Positions 58,036-64,000 of a stretch of 64,000 nt of DNA are shown here, piece by piece. The notes under the pieces are model-generated. The model saw only the letters and a program-made list of their open reading frames with translations. It ran no database searches and had not been told where the DNA came from. The stretch is taken from assembly GCF_030144325.1 (NCBI RefSeq), contig NZ_CP126307.1:2604001-2668000 (forward strand), read 5' to 3'. Source of the stretch: Bosea vestrisii (GTDB lineage: Bacteria; Pseudomonadota; Alphaproteobacteria; Rhizobiales; Beijerinckiaceae). The first letter of the stretch is position 1. Each line of letters opens with the position of its first letter. A program made the position numbers and the translations under genes.

Positions 58036-58989
58036 CTAGAGCGTCCGGCCGATCGCCAGATACTTCTGCGCCCGCCGGTCGATGATCTCGTCGGCGCTAA
58101 GGCCCGCGAGATCCGAGAGCGCCGCCTCGATCGCGGCACCGGCTCGCTCGATCGCAGCGTGGGGGTCGCGATGGGCGCCGCCGGTCGGCTCGGTGACGAT
58201 CCGGTCGATCACGCCGAAGCGCAGCAGGTCCTGGGCGGTGATCTTCATGCCGGTCGCGGCGTCCTGGGCGCGGGCCGTGTCGCGCCAGAGGATCGAGGCC
58301 GCGCCTTCCGGCGAGATCACCGAATAGATCGCATGCTCCAGCATCAGCACCTTGCTGGCGGCGGCGATGGCGATCGCCCCGCCGGAGCCGCCTTCGCCGA
58401 TCACCAGCGCGACGCTCGGCGTGCGTAGCGCCAGGCAGGTCTCGGTCGAGCGCGCGATCGCCTCGGCCTGGCCGCGCTCCTCGGCCTCGATGCCGGGATA
58501 GGCGCCAGCGGTGTCGATGAAGCTCAGCACCGGCAAGCCGAAACGGTCGGCCAGTTCCATCAGGCGAACCGCCTTGCGATAGCCCTCCGGCTTCGGCATG
58601 CCGAAATTGTGCTTGATGCGGGTCTCGGTCGAGTTGCCCTTCTCCTGGCCCATGACGCAGACCGGCTCGCCGCGAAAGCGGCCGAAGCCGCCGACGATCG
58701 CCTCGTCCTCGCCGAAGACGCGGTCGCCCGCGAGCGGCGTGAACTCGTCGATCAGCGCCGAGCAATAGTCGAGGAAATGCGGACGCTGCGGATGGCGCGC
58801 CACCAGCGTCTTCTGCCAGGGCGTGAGGGCGCCGTAGAGGTCCTTCAGCGCATGCGAGGCCTTGGCCTCGAGCTTGGCGATCTCCTCGGCAAGCGAATAG
58901 CCATCGCCCTTGCCGTCGAGCGCACGCAGTTCATCCGCCTTCGCCTCAAGCTCGGCGACCGGCTTTTCGAAATCGAGATAGCTTCGCAT
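58036..58989 (-). CDS. accA: Acetyl-CoA carboxylase carboxyltransferase subunit alpha
   Basis: A 317-residue subunit that, with AccD, transfers the carboxyl group from biotin to acetyl-CoA, the first committed step of fatty-acid synthesis. Motifs: RPHFLDYCSALIDEF, IKHNFGMPKPEGYRKA, SFIDTAGAYPGI, GEGGSGGAIAI (CoA/biotin oxyanion loops) and YSVISPEGAASILW. The N-terminal MRSYLDFEKP is the family start; ATG at 58989 is preferred, though 58995 would add MS. It lies in a minus-strand series but is 109 bases from the methyltransferase gene upstream. Confidence 0.96.
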   Translation of the reverse strand: MRSYLDFEKPVAELEAKADELRALDGKGDGYSLAEEIAKLEAKASHALKDLYGALTPWQKTLVARHPQRPHFLDYCSALIDEFTPLAGDRVFGEDEAIVGGFGRFRGEPVCVMGQEKGNSTETRIKHNFGMPKPEGYRKAVRLMELADRFGLPVLSFIDTAGAYPGIEAEERGQAEAIARSTETCLALRTPSVALVIGEGGSGGAIAIAAASKVLMLEHAIYSVISPEGAASILWRDTARAQDAATGMKITAQDLLRFGVIDRIVTEPTGGAHRDPHAAIERAGAAIEAALSDLAGLSADEIIDRRAQKYLAIGRTL

Positions 58990-59098
58990 CGACATCCAGA
59001 TCTGGTCCCGCTTTCCCAGGGAAAAGGCGACGGCACGGGCCGCGGCGACGGAACGGTCAAAAAAGGCGGCGGACCTTGGCCGCGCCCCGGCGAAATTG

Positions 59099-59869
59099 TC
59101 AACCCGCCGGCCCGCCCCCATCATCCTGCCGCGGCAGGTGCGACGAGGAGTGAGCCTGCGGTAGCAGCACCGGCCGGAAGGCGATGCTGCGCCGCGTCGC
59201 GCGCAGGGGCGCACGCCGGTAGAACTGCTTGGTCGCATCGATGACGTAGACACCGGCGAAAGGCAGCGACAGGCCCGCACCGACCTTCTCCCAGGCCATG
59301 GCCGAGCGCATGAACAGGCGCCGGCGCAGCGGCGGCACGTAAAGAGCCTCGGCCCAGTGCTCGGGCGAGAACATGGCACGGCGCATCAGCGCCTCGATCT
59401 GCGAGCGGCTGAACGGCCTGCCATGGCCGAACGGCGTCGTATCCATCCGCGCCCACAGGCCGCGCCGGTTCGGAACGACGACGATCAGGCGCCCGCCCGG
59501 GCTGAGCACCCGCGAGATTTCCTCGAGCAGATCCTCGGGGCTCTCGGTCTCTTCCAGAGCGTGCACCATCAGCACGCGGTCGATCGAAGCGGTGGGCAAG
59601 GGCAGCAGAGTCGGCTCGACCAGAGCCGAAGCCGAGAGCCCGGGCGAGGGCCAGTTCACCACGCCCTGCGCCGCCGGCATGAAGGCGATGACCCGCTCGG
59701 CCTCGCCGCCGAGCAGCGGCAGATAGGGCGTTGCGAAGCCCAGGCCAAGCAGGCGTTGGCGCCGGCAATCGGGCCAGAGCTTGAGCATGACCTTGCCGAC
59801 GACCCGGCGCGCCACATGCCCCAGCGGGCTGGCATAGAAGGTGCGCAGGTCGACGACGTCCAAGGCCAT
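59099..59869 (-). CDS. Class I SAM-dependent methyltransferase
   Basis: A 256-residue methyltransferase starting MALDVVDLRTF at 59869. The Methyltransf_11-type core has GLGFATPYLPLL (motif I region, near residue 40), a motif II acidic residue, and MVHALEETESPEDLLEEISRVLSPGG (near residue 115), a typical motif IV/V arrangement. Homologues upstream of accA or gloB in alphaproteobacteria are often annotated only as methyltransferases. It is divergent from gloB (123 bases between starts). Substrate unknown. Confidence 0.85.
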   Translation of the reverse strand: MALDVVDLRTFYASPLGHVARRVVGKVMLKLWPDCRRQRLLGLGFATPYLPLLGGEAERVIAFMPAAQGVVNWPSPGLSASALVEPTLLPLPTASIDRVLMVHALEETESPEDLLEEISRVLSPGGRLIVVVPNRRGLWARMDTTPFGHGRPFSRSQIEALMRRAMFSPEHWAEALYVPPLRRRLFMRSAMAWEKVGAGLSLPFAGVYVIDATKQFYRRAPLRATRRSIAFRPVLLPQAHSSSHLPRQDDGGGPAG

Positions 59870-59992
59870 GCCAACGGAGATGGCGCAGCGGCAGCGCGAG
59901 CGCAAGAGCGGCCCTTGGTGGCATGATCGGCTTGCTCCCGGCGCGAGCTTGCTTCAAGCAGGCGTCTCGACTGCCGATTGCCGGAGCTTCCC

Positions 59993-60757
59993 ATGCCGCT
60001 CGACATTCATGTCTTCCGCACACTCAGCGACAATGCCGGCGCGTTGCTGCGCGACCCCGGTACCGGAGCCTGCGCCACCGTCGACGTTCCCGATGCGGGT
60101 GAGGTGCTCGCCGCCGCCAAGGCCAAGGGCTGGACGATCAGCCAGGTGCTGGTGACGCATGAGCACGCCGACCACGTCCAGGGCATCGCCGCGCTGAAGC
60201 AGGCGACCGGCGCCAAGGTGTTCGCTCCAGAAGCCGCGCGCGCCGGCACACCGGTCGACGTCGTCCTCGGCGAGGGCGACCGCGTCGCTGTCGGCAGCTA
60301 CGACTTCGAGACCTGGGCGACGCCCGGCCATGCCGAGGGCCATGTCAGCCTCATCAGCAAGAAAGCCAGTCTCGCTCTGGTCGGCGACGTCGTTTTCGTC
60401 ATGGGCTGCGGCCGCGTCATGCCCGGCCGGATGGAAGCGATGTGGACCTCGCTGACGCGCATCATGGCGCTGCCGGACGCGACCACGCTGATCACCGGCC
60501 ACGATTACACACTCTCGAATGCTCGCTTCGCCGCGGCCATGGACCCGAGCAACCCCACCGTCGCCGCGCGCCTCGCCGAAGCAGAAGCGGCCAAGGCTGA
60601 GGGCCGATTCTGGGCCGTGACCACGGTCGGCGAGGAGAAGGCGACCAACCCCTTCTTCCGCGCCGGCGAGCCGGCGCTCGCCGCGACGCTCGGCATCGTC
60701 GGCAAGCCTGCCGGGGAGGTCTTTACGGCGCTGCGCGAGGCCAAGAACAGGTTCTGA
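59993..60757 (+). CDS. gloB: Hydroxyacylglutathione hydrolase (glyoxalase II)
   Basis: A 254-residue metallo-beta-lactamase-fold enzyme that hydrolyses S-D-lactoylglutathione, the second step of methylglyoxal detoxification. Metal motif THEHADH (His56, His58, Asp60, His61), further ligands in TPGHAEGH and GDVVFVMGCGR, and GHDYTLSNARFA near residue 165. The C-terminal region (RFWAVTTVGEEKATNPFFR) is the glyoxalase II-specific substrate-binding segment. ATG at 59993 is the typical N-terminus (MPLDIHVF). It heads a plus-strand operon with a cupin gene 6 bases later. Confidence 0.92.
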   Translation: MPLDIHVFRTLSDNAGALLRDPGTGACATVDVPDAGEVLAAAKAKGWTISQVLVTHEHADHVQGIAALKQATGAKVFAPEAARAGTPVDVVLGEGDRVAVGSYDFETWATPGHAEGHVSLISKKASLALVGDVVFVMGCGRVMPGRMEAMWTSLTRIMALPDATTLITGHDYTLSNARFAAAMDPSNPTVAARLAEAEAAKAEGRFWAVTTVGEEKATNPFFRAGEPALAATLGIVGKPAGEVFTALREAKNRF

Positions 60758-60763
60758 TCTGCG

Positions 60764-61219
60764 ATGAGCACGTTGAACGGTCTCAGCGCCGCCGAGGTCA
60801 TCCGCCTGCTCGAATTGAAGCCGCATCCCGAAGGCGGGCATTATCGCGAGACCTTCCGCGATCCCGCCGGGCCGGAGGGACGCGGTTTTTCGACCGCGAT
60901 CTACTATCTGCTCGACGTCGGCGAGACCTCCGAATGGCATCGCGTCGATGCGGCCGAGATCTGGCACCATTACGCCGGCGCGCCCTTGGTGATCACGCTC
61001 TCGCCGAACGGGCACGACGCCTCGGCCCACCATCTCGGCAAGGACCTCGCCGCCGGGCAACGGCCGCAGATCGTCGTTCCGGCGGGACACTGGCAGAGCG
61101 CGACCTCGCTCGGCGCCTGGACGCTGGTTGGCTGCACGGTCGCACCGGGTTTTGCCTTCTCCGGCTTCGAAATGGCGCCGCCCGACTGGCGGCCGACACC
61201 GCGTCCGGCTGGAGGCTGA
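60764..61219 (+). CDS. Cupin domain protein (DUF985 type)
   Basis: A 151-residue cupin of the Cupin_5/DUF985 family. Motifs: LKPHPEGGHYRETFRD near the N-terminus, AIYYLLDVGETSEWHRVDAAEIWHHYAG and GCTVAPGFAFSGFEMAP at the C-terminus. The histidines (GGH, WHRVD, WHHY) would bind a metal. Members' functions are unknown; a sugar-isomerase-like or epimerase role has been guessed for some. It lies between gloB (6 bases) and a GNAT gene (2 bases), suggesting a small detoxification or housekeeping operon. Confidence 0.88.
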   Translation: MSTLNGLSAAEVIRLLELKPHPEGGHYRETFRDPAGPEGRGFSTAIYYLLDVGETSEWHRVDAAEIWHHYAGAPLVITLSPNGHDASAHHLGKDLAAGQRPQIVVPAGHWQSATSLGAWTLVGCTVAPGFAFSGFEMAPPDWRPTPRPAGG

Positions 61220-61221
61220 AC

Positions 61222-61998
61222 GTGGACAAGCCCGTTACCGACATCCTTGCAATCGATTTGGCGCTGGTCGGCGCTTGCGAGACCCGGATCGTCAACGCCT
61301 GGCCGGCGCCGACCACGCTCGTCGTCGACCAATGGGTCGTGCGCTTCGCCAACGGCTATTCCGGCCGCGCCAACTCGGCCTCCTCGCTGCGCGAAGGCGG
61401 CGACATGGACGAGGCGACGCTCGCCTTCATCGAGGATCTCTATCGCCGGGCCGGCCTGCCGCCGCGCATTCGCTTTACGCCGCTGGTCGCCGAGAGCGCT
61501 CGCCAGCGCTTCGCCGACCGCGGCTACAGGGTCGAGACCGCCTCCTTCGGCATGGTCGCCGAGCTCGATCCCGGGCTGCACATGACCGATCCCGGCATGA
61601 TCACGACCGCACAGGCAGACGATGCCTGGATCGACGGCGTCTGCGGCCATCAGACCGGCAACAAGCGCAACCGCGACCACCTGTCCGCGATCGTCTCCGG
61701 CGTGCGCCTGCCCGCTGCCTTCGCCACGCTGATGCATGAAGGCCGCCCGGCGGCCTACGCCATGAGCGTCGCCGAGCGCGGCATGGCCGAGATTGGTGCG
61801 GTCATCGTCGACGAAGCCCTGCGCGGCAAGGGCCTCGGCAAGCAGATGATGCTGGGGCTGATGGGCTGGGCGGCGGCGCAGGGCTGCAGCCAGGCCTATC
61901 TCCAGGTCGACCAGAGCAATGGCCTCGCCTTCGAGATGTATCGCCGGCTCGGCTTCCGAACGGTCTACGCCTACGAGACGCGTATTCTCGACGTCTGA
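61222..61998 (+). CDS. GNAT family N-acetyltransferase
   Basis: A 258-residue acetyltransferase starting with GTG at 61222, two bases after the cupin stop and preceded by GGAGG. The N-terminal half (FANGYSGRANSASSL, about residues 33-50) is the extended form seen in GNAT proteins of alphaproteobacteria. The C-terminal GNAT core has AVIVDEALRGKGLGKQMMLG (acetyl-CoA loop R-G-K-G-L-G) and GLAFEMYRRLGFR. Substrate unknown. The frame is also open far upstream through the cupin gene as a shadow. Last gene of the gloB operon. Confidence 0.88.
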   Translation: MDKPVTDILAIDLALVGACETRIVNAWPAPTTLVVDQWVVRFANGYSGRANSASSLREGGDMDEATLAFIEDLYRRAGLPPRIRFTPLVAESARQRFADRGYRVETASFGMVAELDPGLHMTDPGMITTAQADDAWIDGVCGHQTGNKRNRDHLSAIVSGVRLPAAFATLMHEGRPAAYAMSVAERGMAEIGAVIVDEALRGKGLGKQMMLGLMGWAAAQGCSQAYLQVDQSNGLAFEMYRRLGFRTVYAYETRILDV

Positions 61999-62002
61999 GC
62001 GC

Positions 62003-62889
62003 TCAGCTTTCGGCGGCCTTCGGTACAGCGGTCCGTGCCGCCGACTGAAGCTCGCTACCAGCGCGCCGAGGACGATGAGGACGCAGGAAATCGCCAACAG
62101 CCAGCTCGCCGGCGCGTAGCCCGCGATGACCAGGACTACGGTCGAGAGCACCGGCGCGGCATAGGAGGCGACGCCGAGCAAGGCAACGTCGCCCTTCTTC
62201 ATGCCGACATCCCAGCAGATGAAGGCGAGGCCGATCGAGCCGAGGCCAAGGCCGAGGACACCACCCCATTCGACGGCGCTCGGCGCCCACAAGGTCGTCT
62301 CGAAGGCGAGATGGCAGGCGAAGGCGAGAATGGCGCAGCCGAGCATGGTGATGGCGAGGCTCTCCGACGGCACCCCGGCAAAGCGCCGCGACAGCACCGA
62401 ATAGCTCGCCCAGACGAAGGCACCGAGCGCCGCCAGCACATGGCCGAGCTGGATGCCGGCACCGCCCGAGCCGAGGCTGCCGGAGATCAGCATCGCCGTC
62501 GCGACGAGGCCGATCAGCGCCCCGATGAGATGGCGGGCCTTGAGCCCTCCGCCCGGAAGCAGCGCCGCGAACAGCACGATCAGCAGCGGCCAGAGATAAT
62601 GGATCAGATTTGCCTCGGCCGCCGGCGCCGTCTTCACCGCAGCATAGTACAGCGCCGTGTCGCCGAAGGGCCCGTAGAGCCCGAGCAGGAAGGAGGCCGG
62701 CGTCGGCCGCGCCAGATGCAAGCGGCCCCGTGTCGCCGCGATCGCCAGCACGAAGATGCCGCCGATGACGAAGGTCATGCCGACGAGCTGGAACGGCGGC
62801 ACCCGCCCGGACATGGCGGTGAACAGCGCCAGCGTCGACCAGAGCAGGATGGCGACGAAACCGGTCGCGGTGGCGGTGCGGGAGGTCAT
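62003..62889 (-). CDS. EamA/DMT family transporter (probable 3' frameshift)
   Basis: A ten-helix drug/metabolite transporter with two EamA repeats (about residues 8-137 and 150-285). Motifs: ILLWSTLALFTAMSG at the N-terminus, NLIHYLWPLLIVLFA, and ASYAAPVLSTVVLVI. The frame as written has no stop here and would run to 60970 through the antisense of the GNAT and cupin genes (639 residues), which is implausible. One extra base near 62036-62045 would give a basic ending (SRRARTAVPKAAES) and a stop at 62003, 4 bases after the converging GNAT gene, and about 295 residues. Substrate unknown, possibly an aromatic amino acid or nucleotide-related export. Confidence 0.82.
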
Positions 62890-63048
62890 GGGGCGAACTT
62901 CGGAATTGCGACCGAAGACCCGTTAAGCGCTCCGCTGCGTCATCGCCAGCCCCGTTCGCCGCTTGCCACCGGCATATCGCCCGAGTCTCACGCAGAAAAC
63001 TGCCGGCAGGCCGCAGCAGCGGCGGTGCCGGCAGTCTCATCGGTCGCG

Positions 63049-63879
63049 TCAGCCCTTGATGAAGGCGAGCAGGTCGGCGTTGATCACGTCGGGATGGGTG
63101 GTGCACATGCCGTGCGGCAGGCCGGCATAGGTCTTCAGCGTGCCGTTCTTGAGCAGCTTGACGGAAAGCGGGGCGGAGTCGGCATAGGGGACGATCTGGT
63201 CGTCGTCGCCATGCATCACCAGCACCGGCACCGCGATCGTCTTGAGATCCTCGGTGAAGTCGGTTTCCGAGAAGGCCTTGATGCAGTCGTAATGCGCCTT
63301 GGCGCCGCCCATCATGCCCTGCCGCCACCAATTGTCGATGATGCCCTGCGAGACCTTCGCGCCCTCGCGGTTGAAGCCGTAGAACGGACCGGCAGGGACA
63401 TCGATGTAGAACTGGGCGCGGTTGGCGACGAGCGCGGCGCGGAAACCGTCGAAAACCTCGATCGGCAGGCCGCCCGGGTTCTTCTCGGACTTGACCATGA
63501 CCGGCGGCACCGCACCGATCAGCACCGCCTTGGCGACGCGGCCGGGCTCGGCGCGGGCGACATAGTGAGCGACCTCGCCGCCGCCGGTGGAATGGCCGAT
63601 ATGGATGGCGTTCCGGAGGTCGAGATGGGCAGCGAGTTCGGCGACGTCGGCAGCGTAGGTGTCCATCTCGTTGCCGGTCGCGGTCTGGCTGGAGCGGCCA
63701 TGGCCGCGGCGGTCATGCGCGATCACCCGGAAGCCCTGATGCAGGAAGAACAGCATCTGGTTGTCCCAATCGTCGGCGCTGAGCGGCCAGCCATGGTGGA
63801 AGACGATCGGCTGCGCGTTCTTCGAGCCCCAGTCCTTGTAGAAGATCTCGGTGCCGTCCCTGGTGGTGATCGTGCTCAT
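63049..63879 (-). CDS. Alpha/beta hydrolase, non-haem chloroperoxidase-like
   Basis: A 276-residue alpha/beta hydrolase of the cofactor-free haloperoxidase/esterase group. Motifs: TTRDGTEIFYKDWGS, HHGWPLSADDWDNQM (oxyanion loop), AHDRRGHGRS, nucleophile elbow IGHSTGGGE (Ser near residue 98), Asp in MHGDDDQIVP and His in GLPHGM. These enzymes hydrolyse esters and can halogenate with peracid; the physiological substrate is unknown. ATG at 63879 was chosen because the conserved MSTITTRDG starts there. Direct repeats upstream (63970-63998) may be an operator for its regulator, which would lie beyond the right edge. Confidence 0.9.
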   Translation of the reverse strand: MSTITTRDGTEIFYKDWGSKNAQPIVFHHGWPLSADDWDNQMLFFLHQGFRVIAHDRRGHGRSSQTATGNEMDTYAADVAELAAHLDLRNAIHIGHSTGGGEVAHYVARAEPGRVAKAVLIGAVPPVMVKSEKNPGGLPIEVFDGFRAALVANRAQFYIDVPAGPFYGFNREGAKVSQGIIDNWWRQGMMGGAKAHYDCIKAFSETDFTEDLKTIAVPVLVMHGDDDQIVPYADSAPLSVKLLKNGTLKTYAGLPHGMCTTHPDVINADLLAFIKG

Positions 63880-63969
63880 CTGTCGCTTCCTTCGGCTTGC
63901 GGGCGGCAGGAGCGTCGCCCTTCGATGTGGACGGTTATAGGCGCAGCGTTGCATGGTGCCGCTTGGCGG

Positions 63970-63998
63970 AACTGACATTCAGCGGGGCAAAACTGACA
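63970..63998. promoter_or_regulatory. Direct repeats AACTGACA upstream of the alpha/beta hydrolase
   Basis: AACTGACA occurs at 63970-63977 and 63991-63998, 21 bases apart (two helical turns), about 90 bases before the hydrolase start. This spacing is usual for a dimeric activator or repressor. The gene beyond the right edge may be its regulator. Confidence 0.45.
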
Positions 63999-64000
63999 AG

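Noticed and set aside
60970..62002. 340-codon C-terminal extension of the second EamA transporter
   Set aside because: Antisense of the conserved GNAT and cupin genes; better explained by one missing base near 62040.

Overview
The window is GC-rich bacterial chromosome, densely packed with genes on both strands. The gene set points to an alphaproteobacterium of the order Hyphomicrobiales (Rhizobiales). It includes CobS/CobT aerobic cobaltochelatase subunits, the CpdR response regulator, a ROSE-type thermosensor ahead of a small heat-shock gene, a TorF-type porin, a short lipid A deacylase-like protein and a twin-transmembrane HIG1-type protein. A Bosea-like organism is my best guess, but no 16S gene is present to confirm it. 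I see no phage, insertion sequence, CRISPR array or replication origin, so this looks like core chromosome with a few lineage-specific operons.

Layout. 1-4.8 kb (minus): a truncated phytase-family esterase-like gene, then cobS, a GFA-type zinc protein, an acetyltransferase and cobT. 5-13.2 kb (minus): a probable six-gene operon of a degenerate ABC membrane protein, a stand-alone cyclic-nucleotide-binding domain, a membrane cyclase with a 2Fe-2S domain, a methyltransferase and two glycosyltransferases. 13.5-22.8 kb (plus): a peptide-type ABC importer (double ATPase, binding protein, two permeases), then a glycosyltransferase, a polysaccharide-deacetylase-like protein and a second MurG-like glycosyltransferase. 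23-28.1 kb (plus): an amidohydrolase with a complete spermidine/putrescine-type ABC importer. 28.2-38.8 kb: single genes, including maleylacetoacetate isomerase (frameshifted), a class A beta-lactamase divergent from an AmpR-like regulator, tRNA-Val(GAC), cpdR, an N-formylglutamate amidohydrolase, hisN, a lysophospholipase-like hydrolase, hsp20 (frameshifted) and threonine aldolase. 39.4-45.6 kb: gltB-gltD glutamate synthase. 45.7-53 kb: mutT, a lipoprotein, an EamA exporter, argJ and a parvulin, then divergent secA. 53-64 kb: an Fsr-like exporter divergent from a frameshifted AraC regulator, a porin, an L,D-transpeptidase-fold lipoprotein, accA, a methyltransferase, a glyoxalase II/cupin/GNAT operon, a second EamA transporter and an alpha/beta hydrolase.

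Most unusual content. The 8-13 kb operon joins a putatively redox-sensing cyclase to a bare cyclic-nucleotide-binding domain and an ABC protein whose ATP-binding motifs are eroded. The cyclase also lacks the usual transition-state Asn/Arg pair. This is the strongest candidate here for an undescribed system. Its genes run by 4-bp overlaps or short gaps into envelope-glycan enzymes that have counterparts in the 19.5-22.8 kb cluster. A second well-supported signal is a sigma-32-type promoter plus three-hairpin leader upstream of hsp20.

Sequence quality. Four genes are broken by single-base indels in or beside G/C runs and two more show the same pattern at their 3' ends. In each case one base restores a family-typical C-terminus or domain. 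This looks more like base-calling error than gene decay, so the affected genes are described in their probable intact form.
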